A stretch of 64,000 nucleotides of DNA from Orobanche coerulescens (Eukaryota; Streptophyta; Magnoliopsida; Lamiales; Orobanchaceae), in the NCBI GenBank assembly GCA_033398695.1, contig CM065812.1, positions 139,878,858-139,942,857 on the forward strand, in the 5' to 3' direction. The notes under the pieces are model-generated. The model was not told where the DNA came from. It saw nothing but the letters and a program-made list of their open reading frames with translations, and did not search any database. The translations under genes were made by a program, and so were the position numbers. Each line of letters starts with the position of its first letter. Position 1 is the stretch's first letter. Below are positions 51,655 to 62,478 of the stretch, one piece after another.

Positions 51655-52028
51655 AAAAAATAACATTAACAGCGGTTCTTTAAAATAATCGCTGTTAAAT
51701 TATACTTTTCAGATTAACAACAGTTATCTGTAAGAATCACTGTTAAATTAACAGCGATTATTGTAGATAACCGCTGTTAACTGGACATTTTACAGCGGTT
51801 TTTCTGAAGAACTGTTGTTAATTTATGTCGAACCTTAACAACAGTTCTCATAAAAAACCGCTGTTAATATCTTTTAACAGCGGTTTTTCTTATAAATAGC
51901 TGTTAAATTAACATCGATTTTTTACAAAACCGTTCTTAAATTTAACATCAGCGCCTTTAACATCGGTTCCGGAACCGCTGTTAAAATGACTCCAAAACCG
52001 CTGTTAAAACCATGTTTTGGTAGTAGTG
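51655..52028. repeat. CACTA right terminus with subterminal repeat array
   Basis: About 14 copies of a motif close to TAACAGCGGTT, in both orientations, are packed into 370 bp. The last 28 bases read, on minus, CACTACTACCAAAACATGG, which fits a CACTA-type terminal inverted repeat ending at 52028. TCA (52029-52031) follows, the candidate 3-bp target duplication. Subterminal repeats of this kind bind the TnpA-like protein in En/Spm. Confidence 0.8.
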
Positions 52029-52031
52029 TCA

Positions 52032-52723
52032 CTATCATGTAGTATTTTTACAAATATAAAGGGTGTTTGTTTTTGCTTCGGAAAATGTTAAAACATACTG
52101 ATATAAATTAAGATTTTGATAATAAGGTTGATCTAATTTTCAACATCTTAATTCTTTGATAATAAGCCATTTCGTTCGATTTGAAATGTTTATTTTAGTG
52201 AATGCACAATATTTTAGGATTGCAACAATAACTCTGGTGGGTGCACGTGCACCACCAGAATTTTGCCCCTCATCCAAAAACGACGTCGTTTTGGTCAAAA
52301 CGGCTTGTGAAGTTAGCATTGATTTTTGTTGTAGCAGCTTCAAGTGTTTAATTAGTCTTTTTTGCTATAGATTATTTAGAGAGTGAGCTATGTTGAAAGA
52401 TGGGTGATCAAAAATTAAATTAATAACATTTATAAGACGAGATGTTTTCAACTTATTAGTAATGATGTTATGTTAATACATTTTCAGCTTCTGTTTTTAG
52501 GCACTATCCAAATAGTTACCAAATCACTAGACAATACCAGCACCAACATAAAAATGTAAACCTAGAGATGGTTCAATAACCAAATTCCCTTCTAACTATT
52601 TTATTTCTTGTTGCATATTGCAGCTCTTTTTTTCACTTGGTACCATTTTCGGCATCAATAGAGTGAGATTTCCCTTGCATGAGAAGCTATACACATTGTT
52701 GTTCACTGTCCTTGATAACAAAA
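52032..52723. other. Downstream flank of the MAPKKK gene
   Basis: No coding sequence. It has two short palindromes: GGTGCACGTGCACC near 52240 (with a CACGTG G-box core) and AAACGACGTCGTTT near 52278. The kinase 3' UTR and polyadenylation region must lie here. Confidence 0.4.
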
Positions 52724-53082
52724 TTATTGTCGACATTTAAAGGAATTGTAATGTACTTTGAATAGCGGTCGACGTTCTCCGACGAAGATATGCGTGGCTT
52801 CGAGTGTTAAATGGGGAGAGTTGTGGGACATTGAGGCTGAAGATTCCGAACAAGATTGTCGACTGGCTTCACTGAAGTCGGAGTAAAGAGTTTGTTCATA
52901 ATAAAACAAACAAATTAGTATTCTACTTGGCATTATATACATAAATATATCTAATATTGGCATTATATACATAAATATATCTAATATACATACATACATA
53001 CATACATACATACATACATACATACATGCATACATACATACATACATACATACATACATACATACATACATACATACATACA

Positions 53083-53114
<32 letters not shown>

Positions 53115-53421
53115 AAAGGCGCGAACAAGGAGAGAGAAACTCCGATAATGTAATTATTGTGAATGTGCGTCTACGGTACGTAACACCATATGAAACAGCA
53201 GGATTGTATCCCACGCACCTACATCACTTAGTAAAGTGCAAGGTATAAACTTACTACATTTATTATAAACCCCAAACCTCTCTTATAGACTTGTCATACT
53301 GTCACATCATAGGGGAACACCTAATGAGTTGCTCTTGTGGGTGCGGGATACAATTTACCATGAAATAGAGAAAAATGTTTTTGCAGCCTAACCTTGTGCT
53401 TCTTTTATCTTTTCTAGCTTA

Positions 53422-53473
<52 letters not shown>

Positions 53474-56400
53474 GGAGATCAGAACCGTGAAAAACTTACC
53501 CACTCAGTAATGACAATTTTCCTTGTTGGATCCTAGTCACTGATGAAACTGTCATCACAACCTTATTCAGCCGTCTGCGGTCACTTGTAATCTCTACATC
53601 CTGAACGTGCAATTTTATTTTAGAATTTTTGATAATTTGTTATCTTGTCGATGCCGGGGACAATGAAATTAAGACAACATATGATTATAGGAATTCAGTG
53701 TCAAGTTCATGCATGCATGATTAAAGGATCTTTTTGTTCCTAAACTCACGTGTAGTTTAATTCCAGAAAATTCTTGCACGAGGTCTTGCGAACTTCTTAT
53801 GAAAGGATGCTCGAGCAGCTTAACAGCCGACGGTCGATCTTCTGGTCGTCTTTGAAAGCACTGCTGAAGGAAATCCTTCCCTTCAGGAGACAATGTTTCA
53901 GGTATAGGCGGCGATCTGTTCAGTACGCTGAACATTGCTTGCACCTATCAGTTCAAATAGTCATAGGCATGCACGAAAAGAAAAATAGGTTTAATTACAA
54001 AAATTGCCCTTGAGGTTTAGTTTAGGCTAAAACTGATATTTTAAAATTAGGGTACAGTACGTTTAAATTTATCTAAAAATCCACCAAATGCTCCTATATC
54101 CTATAAATTGCACGAAATCTCCTTTCATGGTAAGAAAGTTTGTACGAAATTCGCTTTCGTTAAATTTCCATTAAAACAGTTAACGACGTTTAAAAAAATT
54201 TATTAAACTATTTTTCAAATTATATGAAAATTTTAAAGGAATTCAAAATTTTATATTTTCCGAGTTTAAAAGATGCACTTATTTCATTTTTAAAGGAATT
54301 CTTTTAAGAAAATTAATAGAATTTTCAAATATATTTTCTTATAAATATATATATTTTTTTTAACTTTTAAATAATATTATATTTCAAAATAATGTTGTAC
54401 AAAGCAAAATCTTCAGTCATTTTTTGATATTTTTAGATCAAATTTTCAAAAGTAAAAATAATTTCAAATATTTTAAATAATTTTTTATTTTTAAAATTTT
54501 TTATTTTTAATAGTTTTTTTCGTAAGAAATTACCACCGTTAATATTTCTAATGGAAATTTAACGTCAAGAATTTTGTACAGGCTTTCTTACAATGCAAAG
54601 AGATTTCGTGCAATTTACAGAACACCTACAAATTTGATGCACTTTAGCTAAAATACATAGGTGTTTTATGATTTTACCCTTGATAACCCTTGATGTTTGT
54701 ATTTACAGTTTCTGTAATTATCCCAAAAGATAACTCCATTGCCCGTCTAATGATGTGTAATTAACAGGAATTATACTTTAAATGTTTTCGCGCAACACGA
54801 TTTTCTATTCCCTTTATTGTTTCATCTGATACTCCTATAATTGTGCAAATACGACCGTGTGTTTCAACGTCATCACGTAGTGACATGTATTGATATCGTT
54901 AAAACATTTGATGAAACACTAAGGTCGCGTTCTTTTCACCTAACTAAAATTATTTTTACGTTATAAAACTGCGCTTAATTGATTAGAACTGATTTCCACT
55001 GAATTAAACTGATTTTTGCGATTGAAACTGACTTTTACTGATTAAAACTGATTTTTCAGCTAATATATGAATTTTTTGAATTTTACTGATTAAATTAAAT
55101 TCTACCAACTGATGAAAACTGTTTACTTATCCAAACTGAATTTTACTGACTAAAACTCATTTTTACTGAATATTATTTTTTTTAAGTCGAAGAAAACAGG
55201 GTTTAAATGAAATATACTAACCCAAAATATTTTTTATTTGCTTTTTTCCTAGAATCGAATATATCTTTTCATATATTTCATAAATAGACAAGACCAAAAA
55301 AACGGCAGGTGGATAAATACATTGATGTATAAAGTTGAGCAAACGCGTACCCAGGTAAGCTCACTCCAAGGAGGTTTTCCCGTTAGCATTTCAACAACCG
55401 TACAACCAACGCTCCATATGTCAACACCATAGACTAGGTTGGGATAAACATCTTTTCGCATCACAGCGTGCAATACCTGTAGGGAAAAAACAAATCCATC
55501 GTGTTGGGCTACAAAATCGAACCAAAATACTTGATACTCGATTCAAGATTGATCACAAAGTGATTACTTGAGCTTTATTTCATTAATTACATGATGAACC
55601 AAACTGGAGTACATATATCTTCATCAAACGGACTGGGAAATGTAAACGAAAAATATGGAAAATTGCACTTTAATTTGCTCCCACAAAATAGAGACTTTGA
55701 ACGTTTGATCCCACTAGAAGTTCTTTTGGCACTTGTAGTTCCAACTTCCTCGATATGGGAGGTTTCTGCTCAAAGTTATAATATCGGACTAAAATTACAA
55801 ATTATGGGGGTAAAAATACATTCGGCTCAATTCGGTGAGACCAAAAGTGTAGTTCTTTCATCAAATATGTTGAAACAAATATTATGTTAGTCGAGCTCAG
55901 TTCGTGTTTGGTTCGAGTAAAGTTCATTCAAGACGGACTAGAGTTACTAATCAAACCAAACTGCAACACATTTTCTTTTGGAAATTGAACAGTAGTACTA
56001 CGTTACGTGCATTCTACTCAATCCCCATCAATTAGAATCAAAATACCTCTGGTGCCATCCAATGAGGGGTACCCATCAAAGAGAGATCAACATCATCTCC
56101 GTCTAGCTGGAAAAAACACAAAATTTATGGCATTGGTTCAGCAAAGTTAATTTAGAAGCATTAAAACAATCGGTTTTTGTCAGATTACCTACCGAGTTTT
56201 ACAAAATGGGTTATTTACCCTCATTATAAATTAAATAGTGAAAAATGGGCCGATTGTTCTTCTGTGTAAATTAAATAGGTAGATTACTCCTCTTCTATCG
56301 TTATGAGCACAAGGGTGTGATTGCACCGTCACGATAAAACATGAGGGGGTTTATCTATAATTTTTTGAGAGCATAGAGAGGTAAAATTGAATATTTAATT

Positions 56401-57486
56401 TACGTATGGGGTAATCAGGCTCTATTTTACCCTATGAATACAGAAGAGAAATACAACAACAACTAAGCATTAGCCCAAAATGATTTGGGGTCGGCTAACA
56501 TGAATCAAACTTTGAATACAGAAGAGAAATATGACTATTTAATTTACACGGACAGTAAACGATCAATTTTGTAAGAACACGTAGGGTAATCCGCTATTCA
56601 CCTTGAAAACAGAGCGGACACAAAATCAAAGCATGTAGTTGAAAATGACAAAAAGATATACTCCCTCCGTCCACTTTTTAAAGTCTCATTTGATGTTGGG
56701 CGCGGAGGTTAAGAAAAAATGATAAAGGTAAAGTGGGTGGAAGAAAAAGGTAGTGGTTGGAAGAAAAAGTTAGTGGTTTGGAAGAAAAATGTAGTGGTTT
56801 AAAGAAAAAGGTAGTGGTTTGGAGAAAAAAGTAGTGGGTCCATTAGTGAAAAGGTAGTAATTAAATAAAGAAAAGAGGGTAATATGGTACAAAAAGTAGA
56901 GTGGAACTTTAAATTGTGGACAAATATTTGAGAGCAAATGGGACTTTAAAAACTGGACGGAGGGAGTACATGTTTTGCTAATCCAAAGTCGGCTATCTTG
57001 ACCACATCAGACGCGTCGACAAGTAAATTCGCCCCCTTGATGTCCCTAAAAATGTAACAAACCATCAGAACTAAATCTCATCTGAAAACTTCGGAACTAA
57101 TCAAGAAACAGATACTCCATTAATTGATCATGCCAACTCGGTTTGCAACTCAGTTATAAAGATCTTGTTTTTTTTTTCAACTAAGATTAAAGTAGCTGAT
57201 ACATTCTTATTTTCCTATCAGTAAATATAACAGAAAAAAAAAGGTACATTTCCTACAATCTAATCGACAGCCCACTGAGATATTAAATGAAAATTTCAAG
57301 TCAGGTAGCTAAGGACTTATTTAACCTGTGTAAATTTGTGCTATGCAAGTAAGGCAAGCCTGAAAGAATATGACGGGTAAAATTGCGAAGAATGCTCTCA
57401 GTCATAGCTCCACAGTGTTCTCGGACATATTTATTAATCGATCCTGGATGAACATACTCCAAATATATGCAAAACCGATCCTCAAA
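52724..57486 (-). CDS. MAPKKK5-like MAP kinase kinase kinase, C-terminal half
   Basis: Seven minus-strand exons: 57326-57486, 56970-57045, 56047-56106, 55351-55476, 53750-53944, 53500-53600, 52724-52871. All have GT-AG borders, phases agree throughout, and 867 nt give 288 residues plus TAA. The protein enters at kinase subdomain V ([20 protein letters not shown]), then shows the [12 protein letters not shown] catalytic loop (HR split by an intron), [37 protein letters not shown] and [12 protein letters not shown], then a serine-rich tail ([16 protein letters not shown]). The family phosphorylates MAP kinase kinases in stress, immunity and development. All catalytic residues seen are intact. 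Upstream exons (ATP loop, lysine, regulatory N-terminus) are not in the window because a copia element begins 28 bases above the first exon. The last two exons rest on splice and phase logic more than on homology. Confidence 0.85.
52987..53112. repeat. (CATA)n microsatellite in a MAPKKK intron
   Basis: About 31 near-perfect CATA units with one CATG interruption near 53027. Preceded by two copies of GGCATTATATACATAAATAT (52930, 52959). The Met-Tyr-Val-Cys frames on minus are simple-repeat artefacts. Confidence 0.9.
53420..53473. repeat. (ATT)n microsatellite in a MAPKKK intron
   Basis: About 17 ATT units, only about 27 bases from the donor site of the exon at 53500. Confidence 0.88.
53985..54724. 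mobile_element. Mutator-like MITE with ~200-bp TIRs (740 bp)
   Basis: The left arm (TAGGTTTAATTACA onward through AAATTGCACGAAATCTC, GTAAGAAAG, GTTAAATTTCCATTA) is mirrored by the right arm over about 200 bases. Flanks AAAAGAAAA (53976-53984) and AAAAGATAA (54725-54733) match at 8 of 9, a good Mutator-type 9-bp duplication. The AT-rich centre carries no transposase. It lies in the intron between exons 55351 and 53944. Confidence 0.75.
54921..55180. repeat. hAT-MITE-like sequence with AACTGATTTTTACTG repeats
   Basis: Starts AAGGTCGCGTTCTTTTCACC, a sequence common at one end of plant hAT-type MITEs, followed by about nine degenerate copies of AAACTGATTTTTACTG. No matching right end is seen, so it is probably truncated. 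Same intron as the previous MITE. Confidence 0.45.
55477..56046. other. MAPKKK intron, nothing further recognised
   Basis: 570-bp intron between the GTPHWMAPE exon and the VDIWSVGCT exon. A 99-codon plus frame (55591-55890) inside it has no recognisable motif and is probably chance. Confidence 0.5.
56178..56598. mobile_element. MITE with ~60-bp imperfect TIRs
   Basis: The left end (CAGATTACCTACCGAGTTTT, ACAAAATGGGTTATTTAC, AAATTAAATAGT) is matched by the reverse complement of the right end (CGGATTACCCTACGTGTTCT, ACAAAATTGATCGTTTAC, AAATTAAATAGT). No clear target duplication. It contains a later 59-bp insertion at 56454. Confidence 0.55.
56454..56512 (+). mobile_element. 59-bp SINE-tail-like insertion with 19-bp duplication
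   Basis: CAACAACAACTAAGC through GGGGTCGGCTAACATGAATC resembles the 3' part of Au-type plant SINEs. It is bracketed by perfect 19-bp copies of TGAATACAGAAGAGAAATA (56435-56453 and 56513-56531), as target-primed reverse transcription would leave. Confidence 0.6.
56661..56966. mobile_element. Stowaway-type MITE at a MAPKKK splice donor (306 bp)
   Basis: TIRs CTCCCTCCGTCC and GGACGGAGGGAG, flanked by TA on each side (56659-56660, 56967-56968), the Tc1/mariner target. Inside are four to five tandem copies of a ~20-bp AGAAAAAGGTAGTGGTTTGG-like motif. The TA target is bases +2 and +3 of the intron that follows the HRD/DFG exon (56970-57045). Confidence 0.88.
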
Positions 57487-57514
57487 CTGCAGAAAAAAAT
57501 GTTTGAAACCAATA

Positions 57515-58436
57515 TGTTGGGTTATGAGGGTCAAAGTGATTTAAAAATGATGGCCCAAAGTGTATTTTTCCCGTGCAGCCCACCATTAAAGGAACCCAGC
57601 CCGAAACCCAGGAAGCTACCCATTTGTTAATTGACCGGATTAATCATGGCCATCTAAGTTGGCTCAATCAATCTCGGCCGTTTGTTTTATTTCTGACCTT
57701 AAATAAAACCCCCTACCTCCCAGAAACCCTAACCCTCATTTCCTCCGCCTCCATCTCAACTTCTGCCCGTTTTTCACTCCCTCTCTTCCCAGTCTGTTCC
57801 TGGTCTTCCGCCATGGACCTCTGATTTGTTGCTCCGTCTTTCTCTCTTCGGCCGTTGCTCCCATGTTGCTATATATATCCTTTCCCTGAGAGATGAAAAC
57901 ACACAAAAATTTCGAGAGCTAGTAATTTGTTTACTTACCTTCGATTCTTTTCTCTGTGAAATAAATCAAGAGCTTTGTGACGGTGATTTGGGCGATTAAT
58001 CTGGGATCGGTGTTTCTGGGTGGTTTTCGGTAGAATCCAGCTGTGTGCTACGTTTCTTCTTGGTGTTTTGCTTCCGGTCCGGTTCTGGGTCCTTTATTGG
58101 TGTTGGCCGCGGGTTCTTTTGTGTCCTGGACGTGGGTTACTGAGACAGAGGACTGAGCCGGGTTGGATTTTCCGATCAGTGTCATCACCCGACTCGTTGG
58201 TTTGCATTTTCTATTCCTATTTTATTTTTCAGTCATTTTCAATTCTTGCATTTTAATTAGAAGTTGTGTAAACCCTAATCCTTATCCCGTAAGTGAATTT
58301 TGTAATAGTTATATTTGTTATAATTATTGTAATAATTCGTCACCCGATTCGGACCGATACTCAACATTTTTATAATAGTTATATTTGTTATAATTATTGT
58401 AATAATTCGTCACTCGATTCGGACAGATACTCAACA
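57515..58436 (+). repeat. Copia 5' LTR (about 922 bp)
   Basis: Starts TGTTGGGTTATG and ends CTCAACA, giving TGTTG...CAACA. TATA box CTATATATAT at 57869-57878. A 70-bp duplication at the end (58299-58368 and 58369-58438) repeats the CAACA terminus, so 58366 is an alternative end. A diverged PBS-like GTACTGGAGCTTGG follows the second copy. Confidence 0.7.
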
Positions 58437-58891
58437 TTAGTACTGGAGCTTGGTTTGGATCTGTCTGAATCGGGTCAACCCGGATCGCTCAGGTATAACA
58501 GCTTTACCCTCTTCTTTATTGTTTTTTTGTCTGCTGCTCTTCGTGACATTTTTTTTTCTGTTCTTCGTGATATTCTCGGTACTGTTCTTCGTGATACTGT
58601 CCTGGCGTTGTTGCTTCTGCTGCTTATGTTGTTTGACGCATTGTTGGTGATATTCTGTGTGTTTATTACTACGATATTACTTTGTGTTTATTTTGAATCT
58701 GGAAATTTTCATAAACCGCCATTAAAACCCTCCTGCCTGGACCACTTAAGCGTCCTCGGATCTTGAATTTTTCGGATTCCTTTAATTTTATCTGTTACTT
58801 TGTGTTTCTGCGTTTTGATAAAACCAACAGTCTCCTTCTTATCTGTGTTTTTCATAAATTGTCAAAAACTTTGTTCATTTTGAAAATTAAA
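58437..58891 (+). other. Copia untranslated leader
   Basis: No gene before the gag ATG at 58892. Contains three copies of TGTTCTTCGTGATA-like sequence (58535-58605) and T-rich tracts. Confidence 0.5.
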
Positions 58892-59836
58892 ATGGGAATT
58901 ATCTCTGCCTTCTCTGTGGCCCCATTTGATGGAAAAGGTGATTTTGCCATTTGGCAATAGAAAATAAAAAGCATACTCATTCAACAAAAATGTTTCAAAG
59001 CTATTGATAACTCTTTCGCTTCTAATGTGACTGCGGATAAAAAAGTTGAATTTGATGAGTTTGCTTACTCTGCGATTATCTTGAACCTATCTGACTCTGT
59101 GATTAGAAAAATAGGTAAACATAGTTCAGCTAAAGAATTATGGGAAAAATTAGAAGAAATGTATACTGAAACTTCACTGCCCAACAAACTGTTTCTTCTT
59201 GAAAAAATTTTCCGCTACAAACTCGATCTAAACAAAGACATCGATGCTAATTTAGACGTGTTTACAAAACTGGTTCAAGATATAAAGTTAACTGGAGATA
59301 AAAACATCGATGATTACACTCCGATTGTGCATTTGAATGCTATTCCTGATTCTTACAGTGATGTGAACTCTGCCATTAAATATGGTAGAGATCAAGTGAC
59401 TTTGGATATTGTTGTTAACGGTTTGAAATGCAAAGAATTAGATTTGAAAAACAATAAAGGCGCCGCTCTTAAAAATCTTGGCGAAGTTAATTTTGTCAAG
59501 GGAAGACCTCAAAACCGTTTTCAAAATAACAAGTCTTCCAACAGTCAAAATAACCAAGCCAACAAGAAAAAGGGCAAAGGGAAAAATCGGTTTAAACCTA
59601 GACCAACTAATCGTAAATGTTACAATTGCGGTGAATATGGTCACTACATTCAAGACTGCACTAAATCTAAGAAGAACCAACAATCTGAACAGGCGAATTT
59701 AGCTGTCAGTAAAAATCTAGGTGATGCGTTTATGATTTCTGAGGAAATGCATGCTTCTGTGAACTCTGTGTTAGCTGACCTTGGTGAAAATGATTGTCTG
59801 GTTGATTCTGCGTGCACATTTCACATGACACCATAG
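58892..59836 (+). pseudogene. Copia gag and protease
   Basis: Starts MGIISAFSVAPFDGKGDFAI, then a TAG at 58958 replaces an expected glutamine (FAIWQxKIKSIL). The gag core follows (ELWEKLEEMYTETSLPNKL, FRYKLDLNKDIDANLDVF, TPIVHLNAIPDSYSD), a basic linker, and an intact CCHC knuckle CYNCGEYGHYIQDC near 59618-59660. The protease begins with CLVDSACTFHMTP near 59795-59833, ended by a TAG where tryptophan is expected. The frame is otherwise open. Confidence 0.85.
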
Positions 59837-61348
59837 AAACAACTTTTTTCTAGTTATCGCGATTTGAAAAACCGATATGTGTCTATGGCTGATCATGTAA
59901 AACGAGATGTTGCTGGAATAGGAACGATGTGCCTTAAATTTGAATCTGGAAATTCGATAACTTTGAAAAATGTTAGGCACGTTCCTCATTTAGCTCATAA
60001 TTTAATGTCTTGTGCTTGTCTTGAAGATGATGGTTTTGAAGGTACTTGGGGTAAGGGTGCAATGAAAGTTACGAGAGGTCCCAAAACATTTTTTGTTGCC
60101 ATTCGTAAACTGAACTTATATATTTACTCCACTGTTAGTAACATTTCCGTAAATGCAGTCCAAGGGGATAAAACTAAAATCTGGCATAAACGGTTAGGTC
60201 ACATCAGTGGTAAAGGTCTTGAAATACTGCACAAAAATGGTTGTTTTGGGAATGATAAAATATGTGACATGCCATTCTGTGATAACTGTCTGTATGGTAA
60301 ACAACATCGTGCGAATTTTCCTCATACACCTTCCCCAAAGCCCCCTAGAAGTTCAAATGTGCTTGAATATTTACATGCTGATGTGTGGGGGCCTGCCAGT
60401 GTTCCGACACATGGTGGGAACTGATATTTTCTGTCTGTGATTGATGATTATTCTAGGGAAGTCTTTGTGTTTCTTCTTAAGAATAAATCTGATGTGTTTG
60501 ATACGTTCAAAATGTCGAAAATTTTAATTGAAAATCAAACCGGTAAGAAAATTAAAATTTTGAGAACTGATAACGGTTTGTAATTCTGCAACAATTTGTT
60601 TAAAACTTTGTGTGCGGAAAGTTGTATTCAAAGGCATAGGACAGCACCCTACACCCCCCCAACAAAATGGAATCACTGAGCGCATGAACCGAACCCTCCT
60701 TGAAAGGGTAAGGTCTATGCTCATCATCTCCAAATTGTCAAAACGTTTCTGGGGTGAGGTTTTATCTACGGCTGCCTATATTATAAACAGATCTCCATCT
60801 GTCCCTTTGAATGGAAACTATCCAAAATCTGTGTGGACTGGTAATAATATTGATTTCTCAAATCTTCGTGTATTTGGGTGTGCTGCATATGTTCATCATA
60901 AACATGACAAACTAGAACCGAGATTGAGAAGATGTGTGTTCTTAGGCTATCCAGAGGGAGTTAAAGGATTTAGGTTATGGCTTAATGGCGAACCGGGGTT
61001 TAAGATGCTAATTAGTAAGGATGTTATATTTAATGAAAATGAATTTCCTTGTCTTGAACATCCTACACCCGCACCCGCGCACATACCTAATCCGGAATCT
61101 TTTCTAACTACCCTACTTTGAGCGAGGTGGAGCCTGAAAATGATGAAATTTTGCATGCTGAAAATGAAAATCCCTCTGAAATACCGTCTGAAAATTCAAG
61201 TGATGAAATAATTGAGAATGTCGATGAAAGTGCTGATCCGTCTGACTATCGATTAACTAGAGATATGCCTAAAAGAGGGAATGTTAGGAGGCCTCATCAC
61301 TTCAATGATTTTCATATGATGTCTCATGCTTGCAATGTCTCAAGGTAA
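59837..61348 (+). pseudogene. Copia protease end and integrase; RT missing
   Basis: Same frame as gag up to about 60650: FESGNSITLKNVRHVP, the zinc-binding IWHKRLGHISGKGLEIL with CDNCLYGKQHR, catalytic D in YLHADVWGPAS, then LRTDNGL. Stops occur at 60422 (TGA) and 60581 (TAA for an expected Glu). A one-base shift in the run of seven Cs at 60654-60660 moves the frame to PQQNGITERMNRTLLERVRS (catalytic E) and LRVFGCAAYVHHKHDKLEPR. A second shift near 61110 leads to DYRLTRDMPKRGNVRRP, the linker before RT. RT itself is absent. Confidence 0.85.
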
Positions 61349-62478
61349 ATCATCTAGAACCCTATTTGGGGGAGATTTGGGGGTTTTAGAGTTTTTGTTC
61401 GACTCATTCCGTGTTGTTGATTAATTCATGATGAAGATGATTAATCTTATTGGTAATCTTGGTTTCCCCACGGATTCATGGTATATTTCGTGGTAGTTGC
61501 GTAATCGAGTGAGTTTGGTTGTGGTCCACCCTCTTTTCTTGTACGAATATACATACATCGTAGGTGGGTTTTCGGGTGTATTTCAATTCCGTTATCGTTT
61601 AGAAATGGTTGTGATTGTATTCTTCGAATCGTTAGTTTTGGTTTCGCCGGTTCCTAGCAGTCGTGTTGATTCTTCCTTTCCGTTCGTGTCACCGTCAATT
61701 GATCGAGGCAAGTACCCTTATTAACTTACAATCTTAACAAGGTAGTATTGCATGAGTAACATGTGTGTGTGTGTATGCTCACTACGGGTTATGTCCGATG
61801 GGATCTCAGTAGGGGTCCACAGAGGCGTGGGTCTGCGAGTTGCTTTTAACCACTAAGGGTTAGATACGACAGGGTCTCTGTAGTGGTCCACAGAGGCGTG
61901 GGTCCGCGATTAATTGTGGTGCATTTTACAAATGTGTTTTGTATTATTGACGTTTCCAGAAATGTGTGTTTCGACCAATGTTTTCATGATTTCATGCATT
62001 GGCTATATGTGTAAGGTGTAAGTTGTTCATTTGGTTACTTGTACTAGCGTAATTGCTAACCCCTTTGGGGACCCGTTTTGGGGAAATTCGTTTTATGAAT
62101 TTCAGGTCAGGTTCATCGAGACGAACGGGTGCTGGTCCAGTACACGGATGATGGCCGTGCGTGATTATTGTGCACGAGTGGTGTCTTATTGTTTTCTACC
62201 TTTTTACCATTTGTCAACTTATAAACTAATAGAAGTACTCGAGTACTTAGAAGTTCTTGTTTGTTCGGATTGCAACATTATCTATTATGTTTGTGTTTGA
62301 TGATTGTGTTGTGTTTGAACGATTGAACCGGGTGGATTATTTTGTTTTGCATCTTTATGACGAGGTGTTATTTTGTTGATTCCGTGAGTCAATGAGTATG
62401 TTGGTCGCTTAGCCTGGTGGGTCCTATGTAGGTATTCACGGTGCTGTAATATACCTCGAATATCTTGGGGGTGTTACA
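61349..62478 (+). repeat. 3' part of a gypsy 5' LTR (plus)
   Basis: The right end GGGGGTGTTACA at 62478 followed by a PBS identifies an LTR end. The left part (TATTTGGGGGAGATTTGGGG) resembles the leader region of the gypsy LTR at 29800-29830. A 70-bp tandem repeat with GGTCCACAGAGGCGTGGGTC lies at 61780-61912. The U3 start is missing, so the left boundary is only where copia sequence stops. Confidence 0.65.

Larger units (their letters stand above)
57515..61348 (+). mobile_element. Ty1/copia retrotransposon, 3'-truncated
   Basis: A 5' LTR (57515-58436), a leader, gag, protease and integrase are present. RT, RNase H and the 3' LTR are absent, and the sequence switches to gypsy LTR near 61349. 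It sits in a MAPKKK intron in the opposite orientation to the gene, 28 bases from the acceptor. Confidence 0.85.

Noticed and set aside
52724..53214. Met-Tyr-Val-Cys repeat proteins on minus
   Set aside because: They are translation of the (CATA)n microsatellite. Only the last 148 bases (52724-52871) are kept, as a kinase exon.
55591..55890. 99-codon plus ORF in a MAPKKK intron
   Set aside because: No motif and no relation to a known element; intronic and on the other strand.
58020..58766. Hydrophobic plus ORFs (78-157 codons)
   Set aside because: They fall in the copia LTR and leader, overlap one another in different frames, and their hydrophobicity comes from T-rich sequence.
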